From positions 10,003,336 through 10,067,335 of the forward strand of contig NW_004454229.1 in the NCBI RefSeq assembly GCF_000283155.1: a stretch of 64,000 bases of DNA, given 5' to 3'. Both the position numbers and the translations under genes were made by a program. Of this stretch, positions 32,765 to 43,105 are shown piece by piece (position 1 is the stretch's first letter; each line of letters starts with the position of its first letter). Source of the DNA: Ceratotherium simum simum. Lineage: Eukaryota > Chordata > Mammalia > Perissodactyla > Rhinocerotidae. Below the pieces are notes generated by a model that saw only the letters and a program-made list of their open reading frames with translations, searched no databases and had not been told where the DNA came from.

Positions 32765-33025
32765 TTTGCTAGTTAATCTATTCACTCCAAAAATATTTAT
32801 TGAGCACTTATTATTCCTAAGTTCTGTTCTAGGGACGGGGACACAACAAAGAACAAGACAGGCTATAATTCCTGGCCTCAGGGAGCTTATATTCTAGTGG
32901 GGTACATGCAAAAGTAAAAGACAAGTAAGTAAAATATAGTACGTTAGACGGTGATGAGTTTTCTGGAGAAAAATAAAGCAGATAGGGGTAGTGAATGCTG
33001 GAGGGGTGCAATTTTCACTAGATTA
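32765..33025 (-). mobile_element. L2 LINE 3' end
   Basis: It has aaaaatatttattgagcact at 32790, gggagcttatattctagtgg near 32882 and gagaaaaataaagcagatag near 32966. Confidence 0.93.
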
Positions 33026-33149
33026 ATCATCATGGACTCTTCTACTAGTCTCCATGAACGATCTTCCCTCTCTACATTTGTTTTCATATCCAGTAATTAA
33101 TTTGATCTCTATTAAAAACATGAGAAAGGAAAATATCATCATCATCATC

Positions 33150-33290
33150 AGAGCTAATTTATCAAAGATTTATTTCTATTTATTTAATTCTGGGCCAGTC
33201 ATGGTGCTGATGGGTTCACAAGCACTATCTCATTTTATCTTCACACTAATATGAAGGTAGTTACTATCATTATCCCATTTTAAAGATTAA
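33150..33290 (-). mobile_element. MIR SINE
   Basis: The cagtcatggtgctgatgggt block near 33197, agcactatctcattttatct at 33221 and tatcccattttaaagattaa keep MIR order. Confidence 0.8.
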
Positions 33291-33324
33291 AAAAAACACA
33301 CACACAGAAGCAAAAAACCCTACT

Positions 33325-33485
33325 TCCCACAGTCCTGGGCTTGCAATGCAGCCCTGCCATTTATATGACAGTAGGTGAGTTGCTTAAGCTCTCCAAACCC
33401 CAGTTTCCTCATGTGCAAAATGGGGTGACAAGACCTAGCTCATGGAGTTGGTATGAGAATTAAAACATATACATATGAGAAGGGA
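33325..33485 (+). mobile_element. MIR SINE
   Basis: It has cagtttcctcatgtgcaaaa at 33401 and gttggtatgagaattaaaac near 33447. Confidence 0.85.
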
Positions 33486-33508
33486 GGAGTCAAACCAGAG
33501 AGATTCCA

Positions 33509-33568
33509 AGGCACAAACCTTTAAGATGTGCCTGATCCCAAAGCACAAACCCTTAAGCACAAACTATC
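33509..33568 (+). repeat. Short direct repeat (gcacaaaccyttaag)
   Basis: The words gcacaaacctttaag (33512) and gcacaaacccttaag (33544) differ at one base and are 32 bp apart. A third partial copy, gcacaaac, starts right after the second. Too short for a gene feature. The surrounding 33485-33880 shows no other feature. Confidence 0.7.
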
Positions 33569-33879
33569 CCGCCTCAGTTTTTGAGCTGAGGAAATTGTTA
33601 AGCAGCAGTGATTATAGCAACGATAAGATGACAACATTGACATGATCATGCAAAATATCCCTGACTCAGCAGCCCAGACCAGCAATTTAGAAAAGAACAA
33701 TGACATTTTTTATAGTTCCCAGACCTTGAATTTCTGCCAGGGATGAAAACAAAAGGAAAGCAAGACTGTGTTATATATAACATCAAATTTCCCTAGGTTT
33801 CCCATCCGCCTTCCAGATTTGGTTTCTTCCAAATAGATAAGTACGTGTGCCATACATGCATGCAGCCCTGGCCATGACA

Positions 33880-34075
33880 ACAATTGCCGACACTTTGACA
33901 GTCTTAATGAGGTCGTTATTATTATTATTATTATTCCTGTTTTATAATGGAGAAACTAAAGCCCAGGGAGGTCAAGTAACTTGCCCATCACATGGCCACT
34001 AAGTGGTAGAACTGGCGTATGATTCAGCCATTCCAGTGTCAGAGTCCACACTCTTGACCCTGTGCTGTACTAGAC
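33880..34075 (-). mobile_element. MIR SINE with ATT microsatellite
   Basis: It has a (ATT)n run at about 33916-33935, ataatggagaaactaaagcc at 33944, cccagggaggtcaagtaact near 33961 and cttgaccctgtgctgtacta near 34053. Confidence 0.9.
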
Positions 34076-34079
34076 TAGT

Positions 34080-34470
34080 TCATTACCCAATCGCCATGCT
34101 TTTTCCCATTGCTCTGCCTTCACACATACTGTGCTCTCTGTCTGGAATACCATTCTTTCCTCTCCCCTCTTTCCACATTGTCACCTGATTAAATCCAATT
34201 TCCCCCTCAAAACTCAGCTCTGCATCATCTCCCCTGGAAAGCTCTCTCTGACCCCACCCACCTCCAATCCCCACAGTGAGTATCCTCTCCTCTTCTCTGG
34301 GCTCACATACCACCTTGTGCTTGCCTCTATCATAGCACCTGAACAGACACTCAGAATGTTCTGTATTTGTTCTTCTCCCCCACTAGAGGTGAATTCCTTT
34401 AAGCCTAAGACTGTATCTGGTAGAACACCTGGAACATAGTAGGTCTCCCATAAATGTATGTCGAGTGTAT
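34080..34470 (+). mobile_element. L2 LINE, 3' end
   Basis: It has tctctgtctggaataccatt near 34134, actcagctctgcatcatctc at 34212, aacacctggaacatagtagg near 34424 and a tcccataaatgtatg terminus. Confidence 0.92.
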
Positions 34471-34769
34471 AGACAAGGTGAAGTGTTGACCATATTAGAT
34501 GTATTGATGGTTGCAGCGCCAGCATGCCTACTTTCCTGGGTTTCACATTTCAAACTAGGACATTCAGGTGGACTTTGGGGTGGAGATGGGGGGATGACTG
34601 GCCTAAGGCAACTTGTCTCTGTGACTTGTTCAGGAATGCACATATAATCCAGGCTTAAGGCATTCAGTGCAACCCATTACACTAGTCAGAGTAATCTAGA
34701 TTGGGCAACTGACTTATAAAGGTATAATCAGAGGAAGCTTGGAAATTCATTCAGAAGTTGAATTAATAG
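34471..34769. other. Unique sequence, no gene seen
   Basis: G-rich centre around 34564-34600 and short frames without domains. Confidence 0.4.
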
Positions 34770-35055
34770 AAATGTTACTCTGCTCTTCAAGAGAAGCAGG
34801 AGGCATGTGGCCCAGGGGGATACTATCAGCTGTCTTGAGACCTCAAGGAGATGAAATTGGCGTCATAAAAGATAGATCAAAGAGACAGAAAGAACATACC
34901 TTTGTGATATTGATGAGCCACAGGTTCAAACCAACCTCGAGTTCTCCCATATCTGTGGACTTCTCAAATACAGGAGGCAATAAATTCCACTACTGTTTAA
35001 GTCTCTTTGAGTTGGGTTTTATATTACTTGCAACCAAATGCATTCTAAACATTTT
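34770..35055 (+). mobile_element. Old LTR-like repeat
   Basis: It ends in tgagttgggttttatattac at 35009 and ttgcaaccaaatgcattcta, a terminus typical of an old MaLR/ERVL-type LTR. agaaagaacatacctttgtg near 34888 and catatctgtggacttctcaa near 34950 lie inside. Family not assigned. Confidence 0.5.
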
Positions 35056-35084
35056 GCTGCCCAGCTGATTTCAGGGGTTGGAGA

Positions 35085-35275
35085 TGAGAGGAAGGGTACA
35101 ACAGGAAGGAATGATGAGAACAAAAGCAAAAAGTGGGGAAGTGCAAAACATCATGGGAGGTGTTACTGAAATTGTACCTGAACTTCACTCTGTGGTCATT
35201 GGGGACCCATTGGTGGTTTTAGAGCAGAGGAGAGTCACTTTCAGAGCTGTGTCTTAGAAATATAACTCCATCTCG
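35085..35275 (-). mobile_element. L2 LINE fragment
   Basis: ttagagcagaggagagtcac near 35220 and gggacccattggtggtttta near 35201 match the reverse-strand L2 body. Confidence 0.6.
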
Positions 35276-35694
35276 CCAGGCTTCAGCTACTATTCTATAC
35301 CTACATCTCTTTGTCTTTCGTTTTACAGGTTCATAAGGAAAGAATAATAAGATCCCAAGATTTCCACTAATAGGTAAAAAAAAAAAATGTATCTCTGAAG
35401 TTAAGTGGAAAATGATATTCTCAGGGAAGATTTGAAAAAAATATGTTTTTGAGAAACAGATGGTATCTCAGAGCCTCAAGTCTGTTGGCTTATAACACCA
35501 AGGCAACGAACTTTATGCCAACAATTAAACTAGTCTTCCCAGTAAAATGGCAAACCCCTCAATCACGTGGCTCCCAATGATACTGCCAGGATGAAGTGTT
35601 TAGATTCCCCAGGGGAAAATAAGAAGAAAACTTTGCAGCAGCAATAACTAAAAAGAGAAGATTACCGCGTAAGGAGATAAGAGAATACAAGGAA
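35276..35694. other. Unique A+T-rich island, candidate regulatory element
   Basis: A-run at 35376-35388, then non-repetitive A+T-rich sequence with aacaattaaactagtcttcc at 35520 and caatcacgtggctcccaatg near 35560 (E-box CACGTG). No open frame of note. Confidence 0.35.
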
Positions 35695-35869
35695 CATTTC
35701 CTCAACAGCTAGTCAGTGCCATGTAATATTCTAGGTGCTTGCCATTCGTCAGCTCATTCTGTCCCTAAAGAGCAGGGATGCAGACTCCAGCCTGCAGGAC
35801 TACCAAGGCTACCACATCATGTGCAATTTTAAAGTTGCAAAGACTAAAACACAAAGGTGCCAGGCAAAT

Positions 35870-36060
35870 ATTCCCACCCTCCACAGCCCAGCTCAAACTC
35901 CACATCTTTCATCCAGTTTCTATAACTCTATCACCCCTTTGGTTTGCTCCTTCTCTGGTGTCCAAAGCACTGAAGCTTGCCACAGCCAACTTAAGATCCA
36001 ACCACCTAGGGAACTGAGAATTTCTTTTATTATTTCTGCTCGTTAGTACTTTTTGTTCAT
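35870..36060 (+). mobile_element. L2 LINE fragment, diverged
   Basis: cccagctcaaactccacatc near 35886 resembles the L2 middle. Flanks are unclear. Confidence 0.45.
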
Positions 36061-36109
36061 TTGCTTTTCAGTAGAAAGCAATTCAGAATGAATTGAGAAG
36101 AAAAGACGG

Positions 36110-36430
36110 TGTGGTAGTTATTAGAGGATGTTCAGAAACAGTCTGGGCACCCCTTATTACTTACATGGTAAAGTTGTACTTCTCCACTCCTTTAAAGATA
36201 AGTGTGGTCATGTGACTTGTTTGGCCAATGAAATTGTGAGCAGAAGCAATCTGTGTCACTTGCAAGAGGAAGGTTTAGAGCCAGCGCACATTTGCCACAT
36301 TAACTTCCCTATCAAAGTCACTGTGGAAGCATGACAAGAGGAAGACTGTGTCCCTGAGTGATGATGATAAGAAAGAGCTCCCTGGTGAGCATGTACGTTG
36401 GCACACACAATGAGCCAAATCTGTCTAGCA
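36110..36430 (+). mobile_element. Old LTR-like repeat
   Basis: It has ataagtgtggtcatgtgact near 36197 and tttggccaatgaaattgtga at 36219, followed by cagaagcaatctgtgtcact, the same block order as 4385-5085. Confidence 0.55.
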
Positions 36431-36629
36431 GTAAACCGCTGTGATTTGGGCAGTGTTTGTTACTGCAGCATAAATTAGCCTATCCCAACTGGTCCAGAGG
36501 GATTCGTTACAATGACATAGCAGTGTCCTCTGGAACCCAAGGTTAGAAATGCAGCTGGGCTTCAAGAAGGCACTAGAACCAGGGTCTATAAAGCTGCTCA
36601 ACTCTATCTCTATCTCCCACCTGTGTTCC

Positions 36630-36838
36630 ACTCTGTGCGCGTGCTTCAGTCTCTCTTTTCCTCCCTCCATCTCTAGCTGCCTCTCTCTGTCTCCATCTCT
36701 CTTTATGGGTCTCTTTCTGTTTCTCTTCCTGCACCCCTGTCCATGCGGGTGGAAGGTAGGGGGAAGATGTTTGTCCCAAACCTTTTCAGCATATTTGTCA
36801 CAGGTCCCTCTTCCTCCTCTCTCTCTCTGTCTCTCTCT

Positions 36839-36841
<3 letters not shown>
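36630..36841 (+). repeat. Polypyrimidine tract
   Basis: About 200 bp of TCTC-type sequence with few purines, merging on its right into the CA microsatellite. It accounts for the frames of 150-160 codons on both strands, which have no domain and carry runs of Ser/Leu or Glu/Arg. Confidence 0.9.
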
Positions 36842-36881
<40 letters not shown>

Positions 36882-36887
36882 ACACAT
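36842..36887 (+). repeat. (CA)n microsatellite
   Basis: Dinucleotide run with a single T at 36876. Likely polymorphic. Alternating purine-pyrimidine runs of this type can adopt Z-DNA. Confidence 0.97.
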
Positions 36888-37054
36888 CATTACTTGGTTT
36901 CATTCCCATATTATCAGGGAAGGGACTCTGATCAGTTTAACTTAAGATCAGGGGCCCACCCCTGGTCCAATCAAATATGGCCAGGGGGTGAAAGAAAGGA
37001 AATGGCCGTGGATGAGGGAGGCATTTCAGGGGGCTTATTGTGAGTGGGACACAT

Positions 37055-37302
37055 AATAACAGTAGCGAACACTGGGACAAGGACCCCTCTGTGATGGTTA
37101 TGGCTCTAAGAGCTTTATGTCTCCTCAGAACAGCTGTGTGAGTTAGGGATGAATATCAGCAACCCCAATTACAGACAAGAAAATGGAGACACACAGAGGC
37201 AGGGTAACTTGCCCAAGCTCACAGCTGGTAAGTAGATCAGAGATGTGAACCCAGGCAGTCTCACATAGGAGTCCTCGCACTTACCCTCAGTGCCATGCTG
37301 CC
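37055..37302 (-). mobile_element. MIR SINE, near full length
   Basis: It has cataataacagtagcgaaca near 37052, agacaagaaaatggagacac near 37173 and aacttgcccaagctcacagc at 37206. Confidence 0.92.
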
Positions 37303-37404
37303 TTTTGTGTGGTAATTGGCATCTGCTATAAACACCTTGTCTCTCTGAGCAGAGTAGAAATCTGTGATGAATACCCCCCACACCTACAAGAGTGTTTTAA
37401 TAAA

Positions 37405-37565
37405 GGAAGGAACTAGCATTACTAAGCACTGTGCTAGATACATCCACATTAGAGGATGTCCTTTGAGAAGTCAAATGACTTGCCCAGGTTTTTATAATTA
37501 GTGAATGACAGAGCCATGACTCAGACCCAAGTCTTCTGATTCCAAATCCAGCACTCTCAGAAATA
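37405..37565 (-). mobile_element. MIR SINE
   Basis: It has actaagcactgtgctagata near 37420, aatgacttgcccaggttttt near 37475 and agtcttctgattccaaatcc near 37531. Confidence 0.85.
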
Positions 37566-38204
37566 CCAGGGTATTTCTGCCAATGTCAAGAATCATGAAT
37601 AAATCCTGTTCCCCTCCCACTCAATGCCTTCAAATGACACTATTGCTGATGGCTCTGAAGGCAGCGACAGAGGCGCCTTTCCTGCAGTGGCACTGAGGAA
37701 GCTGAAAAGCCAACCTCCAGACCTTCCCCAGTTACTCTACCCCAGCACCATTCTTTTGTAGTATCACCTGTACACCATGCCAAAAAAAGAAGAATCCCTG
37801 AGCTCTGGAATCCAGAGCTGGCAGGGACCTGAGATCTCACCAGGCTAACAGTTCCAGGCTGGGCTCCCATCCCAGCAGGAAACTGGAGCGGGAACCAGGA
37901 ACTTGAGAGCAGGCCAGGTGGTCAGAGTAGACACACATGGAGAGGCCAGATGGGGAGCTACAGCCCGAGGCTGCTCATGGGGGCGGGGGTGGATTTCTTC
38001 CCAGGCCACCTTCACTCTGGGTAACTACACATCTGACTTTTCTAGACCCTTGTTCTGAAAACAGAGCTCTTAATATTCCACCAGGCTGGGCTGTTATTGG
38101 CTCAGACCCTGAGAAGACAGAGCCTTAAGGAGCAATGATTGCTGTTGAAATCTGGTGGGGCTGAGGCAGGCAGGGACTGACCCTACCCACATCCCTTCTC
38201 TATA
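37566..38204. other. Unique sequence, no gene seen
   Basis: Moderately G+C-rich. Frames of 63 and 76 codons lack domains. No splice-bounded exon is supported. Confidence 0.4.
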
Positions 38205-38430
38205 GGAAATAATAATAATAATATATAACAATAACAATGATGATGACTATTACCATCTGTGGATCACTTGCCATGGGCCAGTCACTAGCACACTCATATG
38301 CTGATCCAATTCATATTTAAAGAGGAGAAGACTAAGGCTGAGTCAACGTCATATAGCAAATAAGCCAAAACCAGGACTTGAATTCACGTCTGTCTCATTC
38401 CCCAAGCTTTCCTCTGCACAGTGCTGTCAC
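38205..38430 (-). mobile_element. MIR SINE with AAT repeat
   Basis: An (AAT)n run at about 38208-38224, gtggatcacttgccatgggc near 38261, aaagaggagaagactaaggc near 38319 and aatacacgt-type tRNA-like end near 38380 are visible. Confidence 0.8.
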
Positions 38431-39374
38431 CCCAGTGGACAGATGATCCACAGCAAGCCAGGGAATGGCTTTGAAGTTGACCAAATGGTCCCATTACTCC
38501 CTAGATGAGGAGGAAAGAGAAGGAAAGAGGGGAAGTCAAGAAAATAATGAGAATGAAGACGACGGAGACAGCAATGGATAGGAAGAGAGAAATAGCAGGA
38601 GGGAAAGAGATGCCAGGAGAAGAAAGCTTGCATTGACAATCTTACGTCATTCCAACAGGTCTAGAGGAGAGAAAGGTGGAGAAGGATTACAGGCTGGGTA
38701 ATTGTTCTTCTGACCTTAGCTCCCCAAGATCAATGGGTGTGCCAGCAGTCTAACTGACTAAGGACTGCCGCTATTCCTCAAAGCCAGCTGCTTTTTCAGA
38801 AGAAGAATACAGGAAAGAAGAATACAGCAGTTTCCAAAGGCTGGGGACTAAGTCCCCCTCATGCTGCTTCTGTGCCTGGGAATCTGCACTCTGCCCTTGG
38901 CGCCCAAGGGCTGCCTCAGTTCCCAGAGGGCAGGGTGTAGGGAGCCGGCAGTTACTGATCCTAGAGTTCTGAAACAAGACTGCTGTGCTCCAGAGTCTGC
39001 GAGTTCAAATGCAAGAGGCTCCATTTTTTCACTTTAATGATTCCCTTTGTCTTTCTGTGGTGCCTTTCTCAGAGACCAGCAATTTACAACTGTCTGTGGA
39101 CACGCCTGCCAGCCCCAGGGATGGAGAGAGGAGGATCAGAGGAGTAAGCAGAGCCCAGTGACAGGGGCACCCCTCCACCACATCCAGCATGGGGTGCCTC
39201 CTCATATCGGGGTTCAGGCTCCCCCTGCACCTCATCTGCCACTTTCAGGCTTTAGAGAGAGAGAATGTGGAGAAGACTTCCACCTATTTTCAATCTCCAT
39301 TCCTTACTGAACTACTGCCTTGAGTCTCTAAATCCGTTCTTGTTCTGGGGGCGTGGGCTGGAGACCTCCTTGAT
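38431..39374. other. Long unique stretch with a weak exon-like signal
   Basis: A purine-rich block at 38500-38620 precedes mixed sequence. At 39046-39072 a pyrimidine-rich stretch ends in AG, and a GTAAGC donor-like word lies at 39144, enclosing 71 bp that stay open in more than one frame. The signal is weak: such pairs are common by chance, and nothing in the translation is recognisable. Confidence 0.25.
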
Positions 39375-39535
39375 GAATTAGCCCAGTGACCTTGGAGAAG
39401 TTACTTAATATTGCTATACCTCAGTTTCCATAACTATAAAATGGAGATAATCACCGTATATACCTCATAGTGTCAACGTGAGGATCAAACAGGCCAATAT
39501 ACGTGTTAAGATTAGAACAGAGCCTGGCGTTCTGT
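39375..39535 (+). mobile_element. MIR SINE
   Basis: It has gtgaccttggagaagttact at 39386, cctcagtttccataactata near 39419 and tgaggatcaaacaggccaat near 39479. Confidence 0.88.
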
Positions 39536-39717
39536 AGAGGTGCAACGCAAGTTTCCAAGAAGAAGGAAGTTAGAGTTTCTTTGCCTTGTTCTTTCCCTTG
39601 AGCCCAACCTAAGATGCCAGCTTTCTGCAATCTTGGCTCTGGATCAAACAGAACAGAGGGGAAGGGAGAAGCATCATTGGAAATAGAGTGAGAAAGAAGA
39701 AGAAGAGAAGAGAAGGG

Positions 39718-40045
39718 CAATAATATTTGCTGAGTATCAATGACATGCCAGACATGTGCTTGAGGCTTCTACATGAGTTGCTGTTATTTTTAATATTAAT
39801 AACTGTAATGATAGCAGCATTATTGTAGTGAACACAGTGCCAGAGCACTTTGTGCAGGGCAGGTCCTGTTAGAGAGCATTAACTGCACAAGCTTGCTTAG
39901 ACTTGATAATAACCAGAAAACACAGGTTCTGCTCATTGTTCCCATTAGACACATAAGGGAATCAGGTTCGGACCTGCTTTTTGGTGGTGGGATTCAAAGC
40001 CGAGTCTGTGACTTCACGTCTGCTCCACTGAAGCTGTGAGATTGT
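39718..40045 (-). mobile_element. Two MIR SINEs in the same orientation
   Basis: First, 39718-39800: taatatttgctgagtatcaa and atgacatgccagacatgtgc near 39740. Second, 39810-40045: ggcaggtcctgttagagagc near 39859, then cacataagggaatcaggttc near 39950. Confidence 0.75.
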
Positions 40046-40289
40046 CATGAGTCTAGGCCTTCTGAAGAACAGGCTGATGAGAGCAATTCACAGGTCCAAG
40101 AGGGGAGAGTAGGGCAGCTCGTGCAGGAACAGTTTCTCTTCGTATTTCCACAATCAGAAGAGGTGAGCAGACGGGGCGTCAAACCTCCTCACGGTCCATA
40201 GGAAGAGACGAAAGCTCAAAGAAGTCAAGTGGTTCAACCAAAGTCCCAGTGGACGTGGGTTAGATGCCCCCACAGGACGCAGCGCTTCT

Positions 40290-40605
40290 GGTCTCGTGGC
40301 CCTGCTGTCATCGAGGGATCCCCTTGGACATTATCTCCTCAGAGAACCCTTCCCGGATACCCAGCTGAAGCCAAACCTTCCACCACATTTTCACCATTTA
40401 CTGTCCCATATTTGTCTTCATGATGCTCATTATTGCCACTTACCTCTGCATCACACACTTATCTATTGTATTATCTGCCTACGTCATCTAAAGGTAAGCT
40501 GCAGGAGGGGAGAGAAGTTTGTTTATTTTGCTCACTGCTATATTCCCAGCACTTAAAACAGTGCTTGGCATATGATCAGCACTCAATATTGTTGAATGAA
40601 TGGTG
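40290..40605 (+). mobile_element. L2 LINE, 3' end
   Basis: It has tctcctcagagaacccttcc at 40335, cactgctatattcccagcac at 40532, cagtgcttggcatatgatca near 40559 and a ttgttgaatgaatgg terminus. Confidence 0.95.
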
Positions 40606-40664
40606 AGTTAATTGTTAATTAATCACACCACATTATAATTGCCTTGTTGCTTTTCAAATCTCCA

Positions 40665-40785
40665 CTATTTAAAACCACAGTGAGGTCAGGGATTGGATTA
40701 CCAGGCTCCCTCAGTATCCAGCACAGTGCCTGGTACAGAGTAGACGCTCAAGCATTGTTCTAAAGTGAATGAATGAATGAATGAG
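40665..40785 (+). mobile_element. L2 LINE, second 3' end
   Basis: It has cagcacagtgcctggtacag at 40719 and the (GAAT)n terminus at 40766-40784. Two L2 3' ends in tandem 60 bp apart. Confidence 0.9.
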
Positions 40786-40835
40786 GTAGAACTGAGTTTT
40801 TAACTCTTACGCTGGTCTTTGTTTCTCTTCCCCAG

Positions 40836-41100
40836 GTCCTGGAAAGTTCACTGGAGAGGATGAGGTTGGAGGCAGCCAGGTGTAAATGTGGCTTAGCCAA
40901 TGGAAAGGGGAGGGAGATGAGTCCTGGGGCAGGTATCTGGGACATGTGCAGTCTGTCTCTTATGGTGCACTCAAACCCCCACCACTGCCCACACTACAGT
41001 GACTCAGTCAGAAGAGACCCCGAAAGCATCTCCAGGGACTCTGACATCCTGGAACTGAAGGACTCGGGGACACAGGTGGTGCTCTCATCTTTTAAATAAA
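40836..41100 (+). other. Candidate terminal exon with poly(A) signal
   Basis: A pyrimidine-rich tract ends in an acceptor-like cttccccag (40827-40835). From 40836 the frame is open for 87 codons (first ATG at 40860) to a TAA at 41097-41099. The stop overlaps AATAAA at 41095-41100, and a GT/T-rich stretch follows at 41129-41145 as a downstream element would. The translated end is rich in Ser, Asp, Arg and ends LKDSGTQVVLSSFK. I do not recognise it, there is no domain or membrane segment, and no partner exon upstream is clear. It may be a real mRNA or lncRNA 3' exon or a chance alignment of signals. Confidence 0.28.
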
Positions 41101-41559
41101 ACTTTACGACTCAATCAAGATTCCGAGGGTTTGGTTTTTTTTTAAATACACAAAGGGTCTGCGACTTCAGAGGGTGTGAAAACTCTGCCTCATATCTTGA
41201 CAGAACATTTCTCCATGCAAGGGAGGAAAAATAAGCCCAGCCAGGTAAGCACTTGGAATAACAGATGTGTTTTTCCAAGATTATGCCCAAGGGAGAGAAA
41301 ATAAAGGTTTTGCTGGATGCAGATGTCCTAAAAGCAGCAAGTTTATCCTGTAACCTTGCCAAGGCAATGCCTGCTGTTCTCAATACTAAGCCAGAGTAGA
41401 GAAAGGAGAGGAATATTCGAAGAGTAAATCGACTTGAGGCTCCAAGACAAACAAAAACAGAAATGGGAAGGCTCTCCACAGTGAAGTCAATCATTAAACT
41501 CAGGCTGTGCCTCTCCTTCCTCACTGATGTAGGGTTTCAGCAGAGCTAGTTTCATCCCG
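41101..41559. other. Unique stretch with a 137-codon reverse frame
   Basis: No repeat recognised. The minus-strand frame 41111-41524 has an ATG, 137 codons and a stop next to the plus-strand poly(A) site. It is rich in Ser/Leu/Phe with no recognisable domain, and its two hydrophobic runs are short. Probably chance. Confidence 0.3.
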
Positions 41560-41670
41560 GAGGCAGTGAGACATACTGGAAGGAATCAGAGTGGTCTGGG
41601 TTGGGATTGAAGCTCTGCCCCTTATTGCATGACCTCAGGCAAGTCACTTAGCCTACCTGATTTGAGGATA
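41560..41670 (+). mobile_element. MIR SINE fragment
   Basis: It has tctgccccttattgcatgac near 41614 and caggcaagtcacttagccta near 41636. Confidence 0.75.
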
Positions 41671-41809
41671 TTGGGAAGGCGGACCCCACCCCAAAATATC
41701 CACTCATACTGCCACTGATGCTGGATATTATACCATTAGCAGTAAGTCTTCCCTACTGTTAAGAATTTCCACTCTCTGCAGATTTGGTTGAATCAGAAGA
41801 CCTAGGAGA

Positions 41810-41930
41810 CCACAATTTAGCAATGCGCCAAGGACACCGAGCTATTAATTAGCAGAGCCGGGTCTCAAGTTCATATCTGCTTAGCTCCAAAGTCTGTGAT
41901 CTTGTCACTATCCCTTTTTGCCTTCCAAAG
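41810..41930 (-). mobile_element. MIR SINE fragment
   Basis: It has gagctattaattagcagagc near 41840 and agtctgtgatcttgtcacta near 41890. Confidence 0.65.
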
Positions 41931-41998
41931 ATCGATCAAGAAAACCAGGACCCAGGGTGAGTTCAAATGAAATCAAGTTTAATACCATGCTAATTAAG

Positions 41999-42660
41999 GC
42001 AGCAGTGTGGTATAGAGAAAATAGCACTAATGTGGAGTCAGAAGACCTGAGTTCAAAATCCCAGGCTTGATCAGTTACGACATTTTCATGACCTTGAGAA
42101 AGTCTGTGTATTTTATTTCACTGAGCTTCAGTTTCTCCTTGTGAAAAACAGGGCTAATGCCCATGTCAGTCAAGATACGTTAAGTTGTGATGCAGTAACA
42201 AATAGCACCAGAATGTCAGCGACTTAAAACAATTAAAATTCATTTGCTCATGCTATGTGTCTCCCAGTTCATCTGGGGGCTCTTCTCTGCATTAACCTCG
42301 CTCCAGGATCCAGGCCGTTGGAACAGCCACTGATTGGAACACTCCTGGCCGCCTTGGTGGAGGGGGAACAAACAACTCAAGTTGGCCCCATATCTGCATT
42401 TAAATGCTCAGCTTGAAGTTAACAAACATTACTTCTGGAAGCTGACAATTTCTTGGAAAAAATTAGTTGCACGGTATCCCCAACCACTGCGGGCCAGGAA
42501 TCATGCTCCTACTATGTTCTTAGAAGAATGGAGAGCTAGAACCTTTTGGTGAATGGCATTAATGGCTACCTAGTTGCCCATCCTGGCTACCTCAAAGGGA
42601 TGCTGGTAAGATTAAATAAGAAAATATGTAGGAAATGAGAAAATATGTAGAAAAATGCAG
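41999..42660 (+). mobile_element. MIR SINE split by a repeat
   Basis: The left part, to 42157, has gtggagtcagaagacctgag near 42032 and cagtttctccttgtgaaaaa near 42129. The right part, 42581-42660, resumes with cctcaaagggatgctggtaa at 42590 and attaaataagaaaatatg. The insertion at 42164-42574 separates them. Confidence 0.85.
42164..42574. mobile_element. LTR-type insertion with 6-bp duplication
   Basis: Starts tgtcagtcaagatacg and contains cagcgacttaaaacaattaa near 42218, tcatgctatgtgtctcccag near 42249 and ggaacactcctggccgcctt near 42337. Flanked by tgccca at 42158-42163 and 42575-42580. Its wording is that of an old LTR family, probably in reverse orientation. Name uncertain. Confidence 0.7.
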
Positions 42661-42924
42661 TATAAAGAATACACTCTACATTTTTGAGCCTTAAAAAAGC
42701 AATGAATGAATAACTCCCCATCTCTTTTTTTCTCCTCCCATTTGAATGTACTTTCTTCTAAGAACCATGACTGGTGGGGTCTTCTAAGTTTATCTGCTGA
42801 AGTCAGAGGCTTGATTCCTAGCCCAATTGAGATGCAGTAAAGGAGTGTACCTTTCAGTATGGCAAGACATTGTAATGCAAACTTTGAGCTCAGGAAAAAA
42901 GTGTGCAATCCATGAGAAGGATTA

Positions 42925-43105
42925 CAGCATGGTAGGATTTTAGATCTACAAGGGATCCTGGCTGTTCTCCGCCCATGTGCTCATATTCTCAGAGGAGGAA
43001 AGAGAAGCCCAGAGAAGGGCCCTGACTTGTCACACAGCAAGATAGTGTCACATAGCAAGACCAGAGTCCAGGTCTCCTACCTCCCAGCCACACCATGCTG
43101 TAGGT
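42925..43105 (-). mobile_element. MIR-like SINE
   Basis: It has tctcagaggaggaaagagaa near 42989 and gtccaggtctcctacctccc near 43067. Confidence 0.6.

Noticed and set aside
36425..37043. Frames of 152-164 codons on both strands
   Set aside because: Products of the polypyrimidine tract and CA microsatellite (His/Thr and Ser/Leu runs).
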